Below are positions 29,990 to 43,290 of a DNA stretch of 64,000 bases, piece by piece. This DNA comes from Anisakis pegreffii (taxonomy: Eukaryota > Nematoda > Chromadorea > Rhabditida > Anisakidae). Within the stretch, counting starts at the first letter, position 1, and every line of letters starts with the position of its first letter. The position numbers were made by a program, and so were the translations under genes. The notes beneath the pieces are model-generated. The model worked only from the letters and a program-made list of their open reading frames with translations, was not told where the DNA came from and searched no databases. The stretch spans positions 62,001 to 126,000 of the forward strand of contig JAPYMA010000069.1 of the NCBI GenBank assembly GCA_035041965.1, in the 5' to 3' direction.

Positions 29990-32900
29990 CACCACTCATG
30001 AATTTCTGTTTGGGGCAATAGCAGAATTGGTCGATAATTCAAGAGATGCAAAAGCAGATGCTCTATATATTGAATACGGTTAACCCTGTTCCTTTATTTT
30101 CGTTCCTACACATTCATTGATGAAAGTTTTACGAACTGTGACAATTCCGCTTCACTTGTCAATGAAGTGTCATCTCTTTAGTCGAATGGCGTGTGCGAAG
30201 TTTGACGTTTATTTAACAGATTTGAAATTTGATACATGTTAATCATCCAGTTGAACATTTAATTGAGCCTCAAATTGATTGCATCTCACTTTGCGTGGAC
30301 TTCATGAAAACCAGGCATCGGGTGAGCACCCGCTGAGGTTGAAATTAGCAGAAGTAGAAGACTGATATATTTCGAATGGCTGGCAAGATTTGTGTATTTG
30401 AAAGGATTCACAAACTATGCTGTAATATCGTTTAGATGATGGTCAGTTGAGTTTTTTGGATGATGGCTGTGGAATGGACAAGAAAGAAATTGAATCGATC
30501 ATTTCGTTCGGATATTCAGCAAAACGAATGGATCCTGAAATGGTGGGTCAGTACGGCAACGGATTGAAGTCGTAAGTTTTCATTGAAAGTTGACTCAGAA
30601 TTAGATCATTCCAAGTAGGTTCAAAATCAAAACTTGATCTCACAGTCAAATCGTTCGAGGCGTAGTTCAGTTCACGGAAGTGTTCCATCCATCTTATACA
30701 ACGATGAAATCGTACACAGCGAAATGCTTTCGTTATTCCACTGAATCTTGTTGTGATTATAATTTGATAAACCCTATTGTTGTTGACCTTAATAATCGCA
30801 TTCAGTGCTGCCATGCGTATCGGTAAAGATGTGTTGATATTAACAAAGAAAGAAGGGTTGCTAACATGCATGCTTATTTCGAGATCCTTCCTTGAGGCGA
30901 ATAATTTGCGAAAGGTTTACTTTCAATTGTTTACTTTTAATTGATGATTTATTTATTCTCTTATTCAGCAGTTGCAACTTATTGTCTCTCTGTTATCATC
31001 ATTATCAAATTCCTCATTTGTTCTTTCGCACAAAATTAGCGCTGAGAACCAGTATTTCTTTCATTTGCGATTATTCTTTGATAGTTTCATTAAATATGAA
31101 AGATCTTTAATTGTACTGTTTATTTGTGTGGTTCAAATAATCCAGCTAATATGTTTAAAACTATTTGAAAGCGGTTTCTTGCTGCTTAATGCATGACTTA
31201 GTCCTACTGCACACAAGCACATAGATATTTTTCTAGTGGGAAATGTGTCCATCCATTATTTTCCAGTTATTCAGGATAATTTTAGGTGATTGTGCCAACG
31301 CCATCGTTTCTGGAAGATGGTACAGCATATTACGAAACGATGTCGGAGATGGACAAAGTTAGTGATTCCAAATTGTTTACGTTTCATTTTCAGTTCTGAA
31401 AAGAAATTATTCAAGAATGCAACGTATTGTCTTGCGTTTAGCGGACTTATTTTTAAATTGTCATTCGGTGTTTTTTGTGCGCTGATTGCTGTGGGTTATT
31501 GATAACATCTCACTCCAAAGTAATTTGATCATCTCTGGGAGCATCGTGTAGTAGATCAGCATAGGATGTTTGAACATCGTGCGATGAAGTTGGTGCATGA
31601 GTTGGCTTGCTGATGATGGTCAGTGTGCTTTACTTGTTGCAGCACACTCTCGAAGTAAACATCATCTATAAGTATTCACCATTCGAGTCGCACGAACACT
31701 TGATGCAGCAATTCGAAAGAATTCACTCCGAAACTGGCACGTTAGTAATTTGTTATAATCTGCGTCGTATAGAAGGTGGTCAGTTTGAAATGGATTTCAA
31801 TACTGATAAATTTGATGTTCGATTGTCACAGCATATCCCACAGAGGTAAGCAACCGTTTATTCGTCTGCATTCATGCATTTACCATTGTTTTGATCGCTG
31901 ATCTCAGATCACTGATAGCACGTTAAGAACGTTTGAATTTTAATCTTTCACCTTCATTGAACGACCTACTTATTTCCTCCAGTTGTGAATCGGAAGTTTG
32001 ATTGACGCTCTGGAAATTCTATTGAATGACATCTCATTGAACGCATCAAATTAGTCAGTACCGATAATTTCGTACTAAAGAATTGTACTTGAAGGGAGAA
32101 TGAACGTAATTCACTTCGAGCCTATCTGGCGGTATTATATGCAAAACCGAGAATGCGGGTTTTTATACGCGGTGAGAAGGTGGATACGAAACGTATTTTG
32201 AGTGCATTATATAAACCGAGAATGTATCAGTATCAGGCAAGAAATTTGAAGGCGTGCGCCGAAAGAGAGTTACAAGATTGTCAAAAGAAGGTTGTAGAAC
32301 GTACGTCGTTTACGTTATCTCGGAACAGCTCTATGTTCTCTGCTTGAATTGAAGCTTTATTCCAACCGATAACGCTCAGAATTGATCTGTAATCACCCAG
32401 CTGCAGATTAAATCCGTGCAGCCAAATTTGACTGCTTATTGTTGTTATTTCAGTGACCGATACAGTGGCGCTTAATAAATCAGAAGTGGCTAATTTCGAA
32501 GTTGCACATCCCAATTTCATGACTGATAGCACACTTCGAATCCATCATCGAACACTGATTAAGGCTGTTGATGTAGCTACGGAAATGCTTTGTACATCCG
32601 AATTGCGCCTCAAAAAACTGGCCAGGTTAATTTCGATCGTTTATTTTTCAAACAATTTTCCCCTCATATTTCACATACCATTGTTGTCATTCAAATTTCA
32701 TTGGCATTTTGAATGTGAAGCTTTTGGCGTTATTATTGTGTTGTACTGCGCATTATCATCTTTTGATCAATTCAACTAGTTGATGCTTTTATACAACTTC
32801 AAAGATGTACAGATGTTCATTATTGATAATTTCAGAGCCAAATCAAATCCCAGTCCATTGGTATTCTATTTCGGCCTTAACATCCATCATCGCAATCAAT

Positions 32901-35900
32901 ATGGCTGTATGCTCTATAACAATGGACGTTTGATAAGAATGTATGAGAAAGTTGCCAATCAAAAAGAGCGAAATGATAGAATGCTGTTAGTGAATTACAT
33001 TCGAATTAATTGTGGATGTGGTGAGAAAGTAATCTCGGATAGTATATTGCAGAAAGTATTTGGGTGTTGTTGCCGTTGTCGATGTGCCGTGCTCAGTACT
33101 GGCACCAGCGCACAGCAAACAGTCATTCGAGAATCCACGAGAGTATGCCAACTTGATGAAGGCAATCAATGATTACATGGAACAGTATTGGAACGACACG
33201 GCGATCGAGGCCACTCCTGGGGGAGTTGCAAACTTTTGGTTGGTGATGTTGTTGAAATTGTTCTTTTCAGAAATCTGAATTATCGTATTGCAGAAAGAAA
33301 CTTATTTGGAGAGGGTCTGGTTGCTTGGAAACCCATTTGAAGAGAAGTAACAAGAACAAAAATACTTCTGCAAAATTAGAGGTAAAAGGAATCGAAAGTG
33401 AGGACTTATAAAAAGTGTTACGCGGTCGAATAACACTTGCTTAGTGCATAATTGTTCTTAGCACTAATACAATTCATAACTACGGCACAGTTATATGTAA
33501 ATTCATTAAGACTTCCTGAACAATATTATTCATAGATTTATGAATGTGTAAAACTAATCGGAATCAATCAATATTTGAAGGCGACCATTTGGTTATAAAA
33601 GCATGGAATGGAATGCAGAGCCGAGTAATGAAACTGAGTACATTCGTAAACGGTATTCATGTGTTGGCTACTCACTTCAGTGTGGTTAGTTTCCGTCTAC
33701 TTTTTAGCGATATGTTACTCATTCTATGCAATTTGTAGTTCTTCTGTAAAATAAGTCTAGAAGAACAACAAATCCATGTTGACTCATCTTGATACCGATA
33801 TAATTTTGGTGATTTACCTTCGCCAATTCCAGTACAATTTGCGGGCAGACGTTATTCGTCAGAGTGATCGTCTTAAACAGTTGTAATTGATCAATGCGAA
33901 CATGCTTGTAGATGCTGCATGTATTCGTGTGCAAAAATCACTTTGATTTCTGTTTCAGATAACTGCCTCAAATGGCGACATTTACAGTTCCAACAAAATT
34001 ACTTGAACGAAGGAATACCGAAGAATTGGAATTGCAGTATGCATCCGAATTCAATATTCAGAAACTGCTCTAAGCTCGAAGAACTACCACCGATTCCCAA
34101 AGGACGATTGATGTGGACGATTAAGTCATCGTTAGCACCAACTGCGAAAAAGGACAGCAGCGTATCAAATAGGTATGAGGTTTACTTTGATTTACTTCTG
34201 TGTTTGATTGTTTACGTGTTGCGACAATTTGATTTAAGACAAGCCATCGTAGTGATTGAACAGTGTGAGATTACTTATGATACACAGAATTCCTTATCAA
34301 TTCTGGACGATCTCGGTGAAAGTGTTTAGCTCAAATTCGCTCAGAAGATCGATCTTTTAGTCTTTGTTGGGATGGATCTAAACTCATAATTAGTGATCTT
34401 CAGTCTGATAATGCCTTCATGAATATAAATTCATTAAACTATTATTCTCGTAAGAGTTAATCAGTTGTCACGAAAATTAACGCAATTACTTAAAAAAAGT
34501 TATGTTATCAGCTAGATTGCTTCGAGTACTGAATTAATTTTTTGGTTTGAAAATACAAGTGAGTGAAGAGATTTGTGAGGCGAATAAATGGAATGGAATA
34601 TTTTTGTTTTGTTTTTGCAAAAGTGCGATTTATTTCAACAGTCGAATAGATATTGTTGAATAATTAAAGAGGAAATGAAAGAAGTTAAATGATTGTTCAG
34701 TTGAAAGATGTAATTTGTATCAGAGATGATTTAACGTTGAAGGAAAGTGCTGAATAAAACGCCGGTGGCTCGTAAACGATTGCCAACGCCACCGGCTCGC
34801 AGTCGTCGAGGACGTCAGCGATCCGTTTCATCATCTGATGATGACGAAAAGGATACATCCCCATCACCACCACCCACAAGGACTAGCTTGTTGATGAAGA
34901 AATCAACCGCAGAGGTTTCACGCGGAAGAACTATCCAACCAAAACGCACACCACTTGTCAGGCCTAATATTTCATCAAATGGAGCGTTGGCAAGTACCTC
35001 TCGACTACGACCGATCAACTCTGCGAAGAAAGATGGAAAAGTGCTCCAGTTCACTTCAAGTGAAGTTGATGAAGAGTCGGAGGTTAGTAGTCTCTTCTAT
35101 GCGGTCATTTAAAACGTAATGTGCTGCGGATTTCGAGGAGCCCCTCCGCAATTCCTCGTCTCCGACTTTTTTTCCAGCCGACGACATTTTCAGGGTCCCT
35201 GACTGTAAAACTTGGTCCTCGATTTTCCCTGTCGCCGACTTTTTTCCGTCCCCGCACCACACTAATTTGACGTATTCTATGGTGATGATGTAGCAGTTCT
35301 TTATGAATTTCATGAACTGAATTCATAAATATTCTTCGTTAATTTATAAACGGCAATGGCTTTGTCTTTCAGGAAGAGCCACCAAAAAAGCGCAAATCTT
35401 TAGCAAGAACTAAGGTAATTGAGTGATTTGATTCTTTGTAAAATGTCATCTCGTTTGTTAAAGTGGATGAGTTGTAATACATTCACGTTTTAAGGAAACT
35501 TCTTTCGCTTTGCAATAACTTTGAAAAGCCCGAAATCGCTTGAAAGAGATTGTGAAGCTTTCGGAATATATATCTACCTGATCATTTTTGTTATTTTTAA
35601 CTTCTTTGAGAGAAAATTCGAGCGTTCTTGCTCCGTTTTCGTCCAATAAAAAATTGAAGTAACAGAGCGATTTGGAACTAATATCTGTCTGAAATATTCA
35701 TCCATTGGTGCTTTGTTTAAAATTTGTATTTCATTTCTTCATTTTCATACTTATTGTCTTCAAGGCTTCATTAAGTGGTGGAAGAATAACAAGACGATCG
35801 ACGCTGAACGGTGAACAACAAACGACGGCAGAAGATTCAGAAGTGCAGATAATTGAAGAGAAAGACTTGCCTATGAATAATGGTAGAAGTGCATCATCGG

Positions 35901-37299
35901 CTGATTTATCCCTCAAATTAAATGGTAATTACGTTGTTCTGAAATGAGAATCAATTTTCTAACAGGCTTTGCCAAAAAAAAACTCGAAAAATTCTTTCAA
36001 ATGAAAATTGTCGCTTGTCGAAGTTAATTTCAAAATTCCCTAAGGAATAGTGTTGCTTTAAGATACTTGATGAATTACTTTATCACTTTGATTTATTTGT
36101 GGTAGAACGTATAGAAATTATCGAGATTGATATCTATCCGACGTTTGAGAAGAGGCTTGCCACCAATCGGTAGTTTGATTCACTTTGGCCAAACAGTTAT
36201 TAGTATTGCAGTTAAGGTCTTCTTCAGTATGATAAATAACTCACGGTCTGTATGTAGCATCTCGTTTTGTTGAATGGTTACATTGCAGATGAGAGGAGAA
36301 CAGAAGAAGTGAATGAAAAAAAATCGATTCCTTTGCCACTGACAAATGGATCTGAATTGTCATCGAATGCGCCGCAGAGTTCAACAACAATTCAAGATGA
36401 ATCTGAGAGAAACGCATCAGCATCGAGCCAGAACAGTAAAGATGAAAATGCGAATGAGATCATGAGTAAAGACATTTCCGAGGTAATTGAATGCTTACGT
36501 TTAATTAGAGATTGCATTCAGAAGGTAACTTGCACTATCACAAACAAAAGATTTGTGTAATTTTACTTCGATTAGAAATCGAAATTCATACGTCTGCTTT
36601 GTTTTCAAATCATTAATCAACGATATTTTCAGAAAGTTGCATTGAAGAAGCAAAGGGATGGCCTGTTGCGTAAATTGAATGATGTTTTGGAATTTTGTCG
36701 AGAATCGTCCTTCCCAAAGATCAATTTCGGCAGTGCAGATGAGGCGTTAACGTTCGATTTGCAAGACTACTTCAGAGCACATCGTGAAGGAGTTGAAATG
36801 GTTCATTGTTGTTGTTATTTGCATGTTCAGTTTACTTCTGTGCAACTACGAGGGTTTCCTTGACCGACAGATACGTTTGAAAATATTGCTTGTCAAAAGA
36901 GTAGAGAGCTTATTATGACGATGATTGTTTCGTTCAAGAAAGTGCATTAGTATATATCCCGTGATCGATTCCATCTTTTATAGCTGTTATGACGAGCATA
37001 TATATGTTTTATGTTTTGCGATTGCTTTTAGATTTAATGTGAATGATATTCCTTTTTCAGTTGATCAATAAGCAGGTGACGAATAGACTGCGGAATTATT
37101 TGGAGAGTGCAGTGAAAGTAATGAAATGGGCAGATCCCGAAGTAAGCGGTTTAAATCTTCACATGAATTAGTTGTTATGATGAGTCATTTATCGAGAGTT
37201 TCTTTGTTGTTTAATGGCTGATGATTTTTGTAGGTGGCGGACGAGATCAGCAGTGAAAATGTTATGGATAAAATGGTGGATTTCACGAAGTTAATATGA
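29990..37299 (+). CDS. morc-1: MORC-family GHKL ATPase with CW zinc finger
   Basis: MORC proteins are ATP-driven DNA-clamping chromatin compactors; the C. elegans member acts in germline small-RNA silencing. Exons: 29990-30078, 30436-30571, 30806-30914, 31286-31357, 31643-31845, 32095-32300, 32454-32625, 32836-32985, 33053-33238, 33581-33684, 33959-34172, 34743-35082, 35373-35414, 35765-35924, 36289-36524, 36633-36800, 37061-37141, 37234-37299. All phases agree, giving about 910 residues without the unplaced N-terminus. ATPase motifs: [12 protein letters not shown] (ATP-Mg Asn), [28 protein letters not shown] lid. Then the transducer-like S5 region ([23 protein letters not shown]), [27 protein letters not shown], and the CW finger: Cys pairs QCDNCLKWR and WNCSMHP...FRNC, all four zinc Cys present. 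A serine/arginine/proline-rich, basic linker (NLS-like PPKKRKS) and a C-terminal helical segment ending in VDFTKLI follow. Confidence 0.95.
35117..35264 (+). repeat. Short dispersed repeat, copy 2 (TA-flanked, in MORC intron)
   Basis: Ends are TAATGTGCTGCGGATT and, on the opposite strand, TAGTGTGGTGCGGGGA, an imperfect inverted pair bounded by TA on both sides, as expected for a Tc1/mariner-type miniature element. It aligns with 1763-1905. It sits 35 bp downstream of the splice donor at 35082. It has no coding capacity. Confidence 0.65.
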
Positions 37300-38898
37300 T
37301 CGGATGCCATTCTTGTGTTGCAGACCATTTCAGGAGGTTTCCAGCCGAGATGAATATTACCATCCTCATTACCATACCTCATTAAGCATAATGCATAATT
37401 CCTTATTGCATTCTTGTAGTTGTTTTCATATGCCACATATTTTTCGTTTTCAAAAATGGGTGATGTTCATTCGTTCCGTCGGACTCATATTTCATGATCG
37501 ATCTTATATAAAGATCCGTTCGCAATCTCAATGCGCAAAGCCATTTTGTTTTCCTTTTTCACTGTTATTCAGTGGTTTTGATTCCTCGTTCTGGCGACAT
37601 TCTTCGCATTTCTGATATGGCTTTGCGCTTTGTGGTTTCATCTCGTCAACCGTGGCCGAAAACTTTCAACCCTATGCAGCAATGTTGTATAATGCTTTAA
37701 AGGTAGTCGAACTTCTGTTATTCGTTAATGCGTTCTCGAATAATAATTTGGCCTATATGAATGCATATGATTATGACATGATCTCTTCTATACGAATGTT
37801 TATTTTTAAAGTCTTTTTCTTGTTTTACTACATTCACTCTTGTTTCTTGCAGTCCTTTTTTCAACGATAAATTTACCATTTGTTGAGTGTTATGAGGAAA
37901 TTTCCTCTTACTGATAGTGAGTAGCTAATGAAGCGTAATTTTTATGATCGGTCTGTTGAAGGAGTTAATATGTGTTCGAATTGAAGTTAAACTGACTGTA
38001 TTGATAAACGGCACCAAAAAGTGGTCGTCGTTACTTGTGTTAAAGTCATGTGTTACTCACGCATGTTAATTGTTTCTTATATGGCCATCAAGTGCTATCA
38101 CAAATCGCTCTTCGAACCGTTCATCCACTCAGAAATATATTTTGACTTCAATTTATCTCGTTTCTTTAGTTTTCTTATTTAGTTTCTATATTGGAGTATA
38201 CTTTTCATAAATTGTTCACATGACAGTAATGTTGTTAAGAATATTGTTCATTTTATCATAGTTTTTAACCAGTGATATATTGTTTTTTCAATAGAGAATC
38301 GTATAGAGTAGTGCTAATTCATTAGAGTTATACTGTATATTGTTGCCTATCCTATCGAAATATTAAAGACATCTCATCATATCCTTAAACATGTATAAAC
38401 GTTTGTGCTCTTTTATTTAATCCTAATAATGATGTATATTGTTGCTGTTGTTGATATTCCGTACCATTACCGCTATCGTAACTGAAATTACTGTTTTTGT
38501 GTCATTATTGTTTCATTTCCAGAATGTTGGCTGTTCCTTTCATCAATATTCTATTTGTTCAGAGGGACACTGTCGTTGTCAAGATTTTTGCTTGTCAGAT
38601 TTTTATGTCATCCACTATTCATATACGTACTGCTATTTGTTCGAAGTTTCTTTTCATTGAATTTTCTCTTTGAAAATTTTTATGATAAAGTTTTCATCAA
38701 ATTCAATCGACGATTCGTTTGTGTATTTTACGGTATATCCACGTTCTTATCTATCTCGTTCGACTGCTTATTTACAATAGTTTAATTACAATTAGTTCAG
38801 ATTTCGTGCGACTATTGCAACGGAAATGTTGACTGATTTTATAAATTCAAGGTTGTGAATTAAAGAAAACGAGCAAATAATAAAACAAGGAAGAGATC
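37300..38898. other. Intergenic region between MORC and rps-21 genes
   Basis: T-rich and AT-rich, with no exon chain found. It should include the 3' UTR of the MORC gene and the promoter of the ribosomal protein gene. Genes on both sides are on the + strand 1.6 kb apart, much wider than the about 100-bp gaps of typical nematode operons. Confidence 0.55.
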
Positions 38899-39350
38899 AT
38901 GCAGAACGACACTGGTGAAGTAACTGAGTTGTATGTGCCGAGGAAATGTTCCTCATCATCGAGAATCATTTCGGCCACAGATCACGCGTCGGTTCAGATC
39001 GACTTGGCTGATGTAGACCCGAACACAGGACGGATGATACCTGGGCAACTTACAAGGTTCCTTTTGGGATGGATCTTCGTTGAGTGATTATCTCACATTT
39101 GGATGTGAATGAATTGTTGTGGAATTTACAGAAAAAATTTCGGACGGCCGACGTAAGTGGGTGAAACGGAAGCTGGGAATAGTCCTCAGTCTTTCAAGAG
39201 TGCATTTAATCGGTGAATGGCAGATAAATATAGATATGAAACCTTTCTTCCAGATATGCAATATGTGGTGATATTCGTCGTATGGGCGAATCGGATGATT
39301 GTATATTGCGTCTAGCGAAACGTGATAATATCATTTCAGTGGATTTGTGA
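38899..39350 (+). CDS. rps-21: 40S ribosomal protein S21 (eS21)
   Basis: A structural protein of the small ribosomal subunit, needed for late 40S maturation. Two exons, 38899-39056 and 39254-39350, join in phase to give 84 residues, the normal length for the family (about 83-88). Recognisable blocks are MQND.GE...[10 protein letters not shown] at the N-terminus, the internal [13 protein letters not shown], and [21 protein letters not shown] in the second exon. The ATG at 38899 starts the conserved MQND motif, which fixes the start. The C-terminus (NIISVDL) is slightly divergent. An AATAAA occurs at 39712, some 360 bp past the stop. Confidence 0.98.
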
Positions 39351-39414
39351 TGCGGCCTGATTATAGTGTACATTATGGATAACACCATCGAATGGACCAT
39401 TATATCCTCATCAC

Positions 39415-39442
39415 TGTTGTTGTTGTTGTTGTTGTTGTTGTT
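39415..39442. repeat. (TTG)n microsatellite
   Basis: Nine consecutive TTG units just downstream of the rps-21 stop codon, possibly within its 3' UTR. Confidence 0.9.
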
Positions 39443-39970
39443 ACTGCTGTTGTTATCAATATTCGTTTTGAATTATCGATAAAACCTTTGCCACTGTTAT
39501 ATCCACTTGGAAAGCTCATTTCAACGGATCATTATCCGTTCATTTCATCGACTTTACCTCAGTGCGGTCAGTTCTACGCAAATTTAGTTTTATGAATATA
39601 TGTGCTTTAGGTTTCGCTTTGATTTTTTGATGATGAAGTCTTCTTAAAATGTTCTTTATTTGCAACGTTTTCATTGTACGACATTTTCTGGTTTGGTTTT
39701 CCTGATGATCAAATAAAGCAAGAGCACATTGTCGTCACTGTTTGCATAAACATACATCGCTATCATTTTTCCAACGGTAATACAATCGGTATTCGTCATG
39801 ACTGATAATCAGAAAATTAATTGATAATTGCCTTGTAAAACTAGTTAAGGTCAGCTCGCTTGTAAGAGGTGTCTTCGTTATCTATGAGTCGTTGCTGAAC
39901 TACTTCGGGTGAAGAGATATTGTAATATGACTCCACCGTCTATTTACAGACAGTTAGTAGGTCATTTACT

Positions 39971-40028
39971 TTTAATTAGGTATCATTGAATTGACAATAT
40001 TTAATTAGGTATCATTGAATTGACAATA
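39971..40028. repeat. 29-bp perfect tandem duplication
   Basis: The 29-bp unit starting TTTAATTAGGTATCATTG and ending GACAATA is present twice in direct succession, identical in both copies. It looks like a recent local duplication in intergenic DNA. Confidence 0.95.
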
Positions 40029-40810
40029 TTTAACTCAGACTCATCTTATTCATTGATATCGTTATTTCATCAATTACGCGAAGATATCGGTTGCCCAGTC
40101 ATCCACTGAACACTTGGGCCATTGGTATTCGAAATTTGGGTGCATTTATACATTCAACGTACGCTGAGTGAGTATGTATCGATTAAGAAATTAAATAAAT
40201 AAAATATATAATTTCTCAGAATGCAAAGTAATTCGATAAAACGCAGATTATCAATGTTAATTTTGATTTCATTTCTTTGAATTAGTACTTATTGAATCAC
40301 TTTCCACTGATCTCCATTGATCTTGTTTCCAAAAGAAATCTAAAAGTTCCATCTGTTTACGTGCAGTATGGAACATAATTAATAACTTTGCTACTACTCT
40401 TTTATTCGATTGAAATTGACTGTACTCGTTGATTGTCAGTTTTTCGTTCGATCGTTTCTCTTTTTCATAGTTTTGAGAGGAAGATAGAGGGAGAAAGCAG
40501 TAGGAATTCGTAGAGATTGGGGGACGCTGTGAAAAATAAACCTGTTTGACGGGATGAATGAACAAGTAAAATAGGAGGAAAGAATAGGTATTGTTAATGG
40601 TGATACGTTATGTGGACATTCAGTTGCGTTAATGTTTGTTTGATTCGTGTAGACTATATTTTGGGCTCCGTAACTGATGTCTAGATTGATAAGGATGTGT
40701 TTGAGGTCGGCCATTCCCTTCATCGCTCTCTCTTATTATGATTTGCCTTGAATTAGTCAATAAAATGTTCGTTTGTAGCCTGTGTACAGACGTTAGGAAT
40801 AAGTCTATAG

Positions 40811-41171
<361 letters not shown>

Positions 41172-43290
41172 CTCTATAGGTTATTGGTTTCATCATTGGA
41201 ATTATCAGTACTTTTTATGAAACAGTGTTGTTACGATATAAGAGGAGAATGTCTGTCCAGCCGATTTCCTAGTACGTTATCCGTCCGGTTTGTTCAATAG
41301 AACAGTGACTGTAGGACGTATTTAGGTATGCACGATAGATGAAGAAAGCGATCAACGAAAAATTACATCATTTTGGTTGCCTCTATTGTTCTCTCGCAGA
41401 CTTGCATCTCATTCAACTTTCTGTGACAGAAATACTGATTCTGTCGCACCCATTCTCAAATACTTATGCCGGCATGAAGGCGAGATTCAATTGGGAAGAA
41501 CATCCTAATGGGATTCACTCTTAGAACTGGTATCTCAAAGAAGCTTTGGCTCCTCATGAAAGCTGAATTAACGAGAAATGAGTAACGTTCAATCAAGTCG
41601 TGAAAAAAGGACATGAGTTCATAAGATTTTGGAATTTTGCGATTAAGTTCTTGTTAACTCAGTCAATATGAAATTTTGTAAAAGTAATTGTCAAGTGGGT
41701 GATGGAACATTTTTATCGACATTACACAGAAGGTTCAGTAAGATTTATGTTTGATGATCTATCATGTGTTTGTTGGGAGATAACACGTAAAGATGATGGT
41801 TGCATTCTGCGTTGCAAGTGCTCTTGTTTATTTATATGCTTACTGGATATTATATATGTTTATTGAAGAAATCTGCATTTGAGATTCCCTAATATATAGT
41901 ATTCGGAAATTTTTGAAATTCTACAGGTTCGTTATTTACAATATTTGCTTCTATGGAGGAATGCCTTCTATTCAAAATATGCCATTCATCCTGAACTATT
42001 TTTCTCTAGTGGAAGAATTGACTTCAGCGGTATTTTTGCTGCTGCACTGAAGCAAAAATTATATAATTTCTGAAATGGTATCAGAATAGCACTGAGAATT
42101 TGTAGTTCGTTTGACTGTTAAAGTAATATGATGCTATTTGTAAAATTTCAAACGTACATTGTTGTTTTACTAGAATCATGATTCTTTTACTAAGTCGCGT
42201 TTGTTTGATGAATGCAGTAATAATTTTCAATTCTTTACACTTTGAAATGTGTAATGTTCAGTATTCAGAATTGATTGATGAACCATTTTCTAGCACTTAT
42301 TTGTGAGAGCGTTTCTGTACATGTCGTTCTAATCCAGCCGGTGTCTCTTTTATCGCGCTACTTTTCAGAATTTCCACCACTTTCACCACCAGATTGATTA
42401 ACTAGGTAAGGGACAAACTTATTGACAGTGATTCATTTTCATTTTGATATCAATAATTTCTGATCCATATTACATTCGTTGTGCATTTTTGAAAACCTGT
42501 TCCCTTAATGACAAACTTATTGAGAGTGATTTTCGATGTGATATTGTTTAGATTCTTCTAGAAATTACTTTTTCACTTGAAGTAAACAAGGAACTGAAAA
42601 ATATCTCATTGTAACGATAGTTACTTTGATATGGTCATATGGCTGTCATTTCTCTACTAATTTTGTTCACTTCAAAATAAGCACATAACCGGTCCGTGTG
42701 TGCGATTGCTATGTTAAATCACGTGCATTCAATATTTAATTTAGAACCATTACTTCGGTTGAAAAATGAATGAATGTATCTATTCTACAGTTGTTTTCGT
42801 TATCAGTTTGACAACATGTGTTGTTGTGTTGACTTTACTTGAGAGTTTTGTTCAGTTCAAATAACATGTAGAAATCACTACAAACTATAATCTCGCCTTA
42901 AAGTTACTATAATCACGCCCCTTAAGATTTATTGTTTACGTAAAACGCAATTCGAATAGTGAAAAACATTTCCACCAACTGTGAAACAGTAGGTTTGTTT
43001 GTGCCTGAAATCTGAATAAGCGTTGTATAGGAAGTAGATGCCGTCAGGGGTGTGTAAGGATGGAACGATAGAAATGACACTTCTTGAGAGAAGGCAACAG
43101 CAAAACAACGTGTTATTTTCGTTGTTTCACTCTCAATTTTGACTTAGAATTTATGCCTCGTTGATATTCACAATGAATTTTGTTCACACGCTTTTGACGA
43201 TGTTGTAACAGGGAACGAATATTAAGCTGCTTGTTCATTCTGGATGGAAACTCGCTCGACTATGCTTCATGCCTCAGATTGTCTCTAGAT

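Noticed and set aside
29990..39350. Operon of the MORC and rps-21 genes
   Set aside because: The 1.6-kb gap is far larger than usual nematode operon spacing, and no downstream trans-splice signal was identified.
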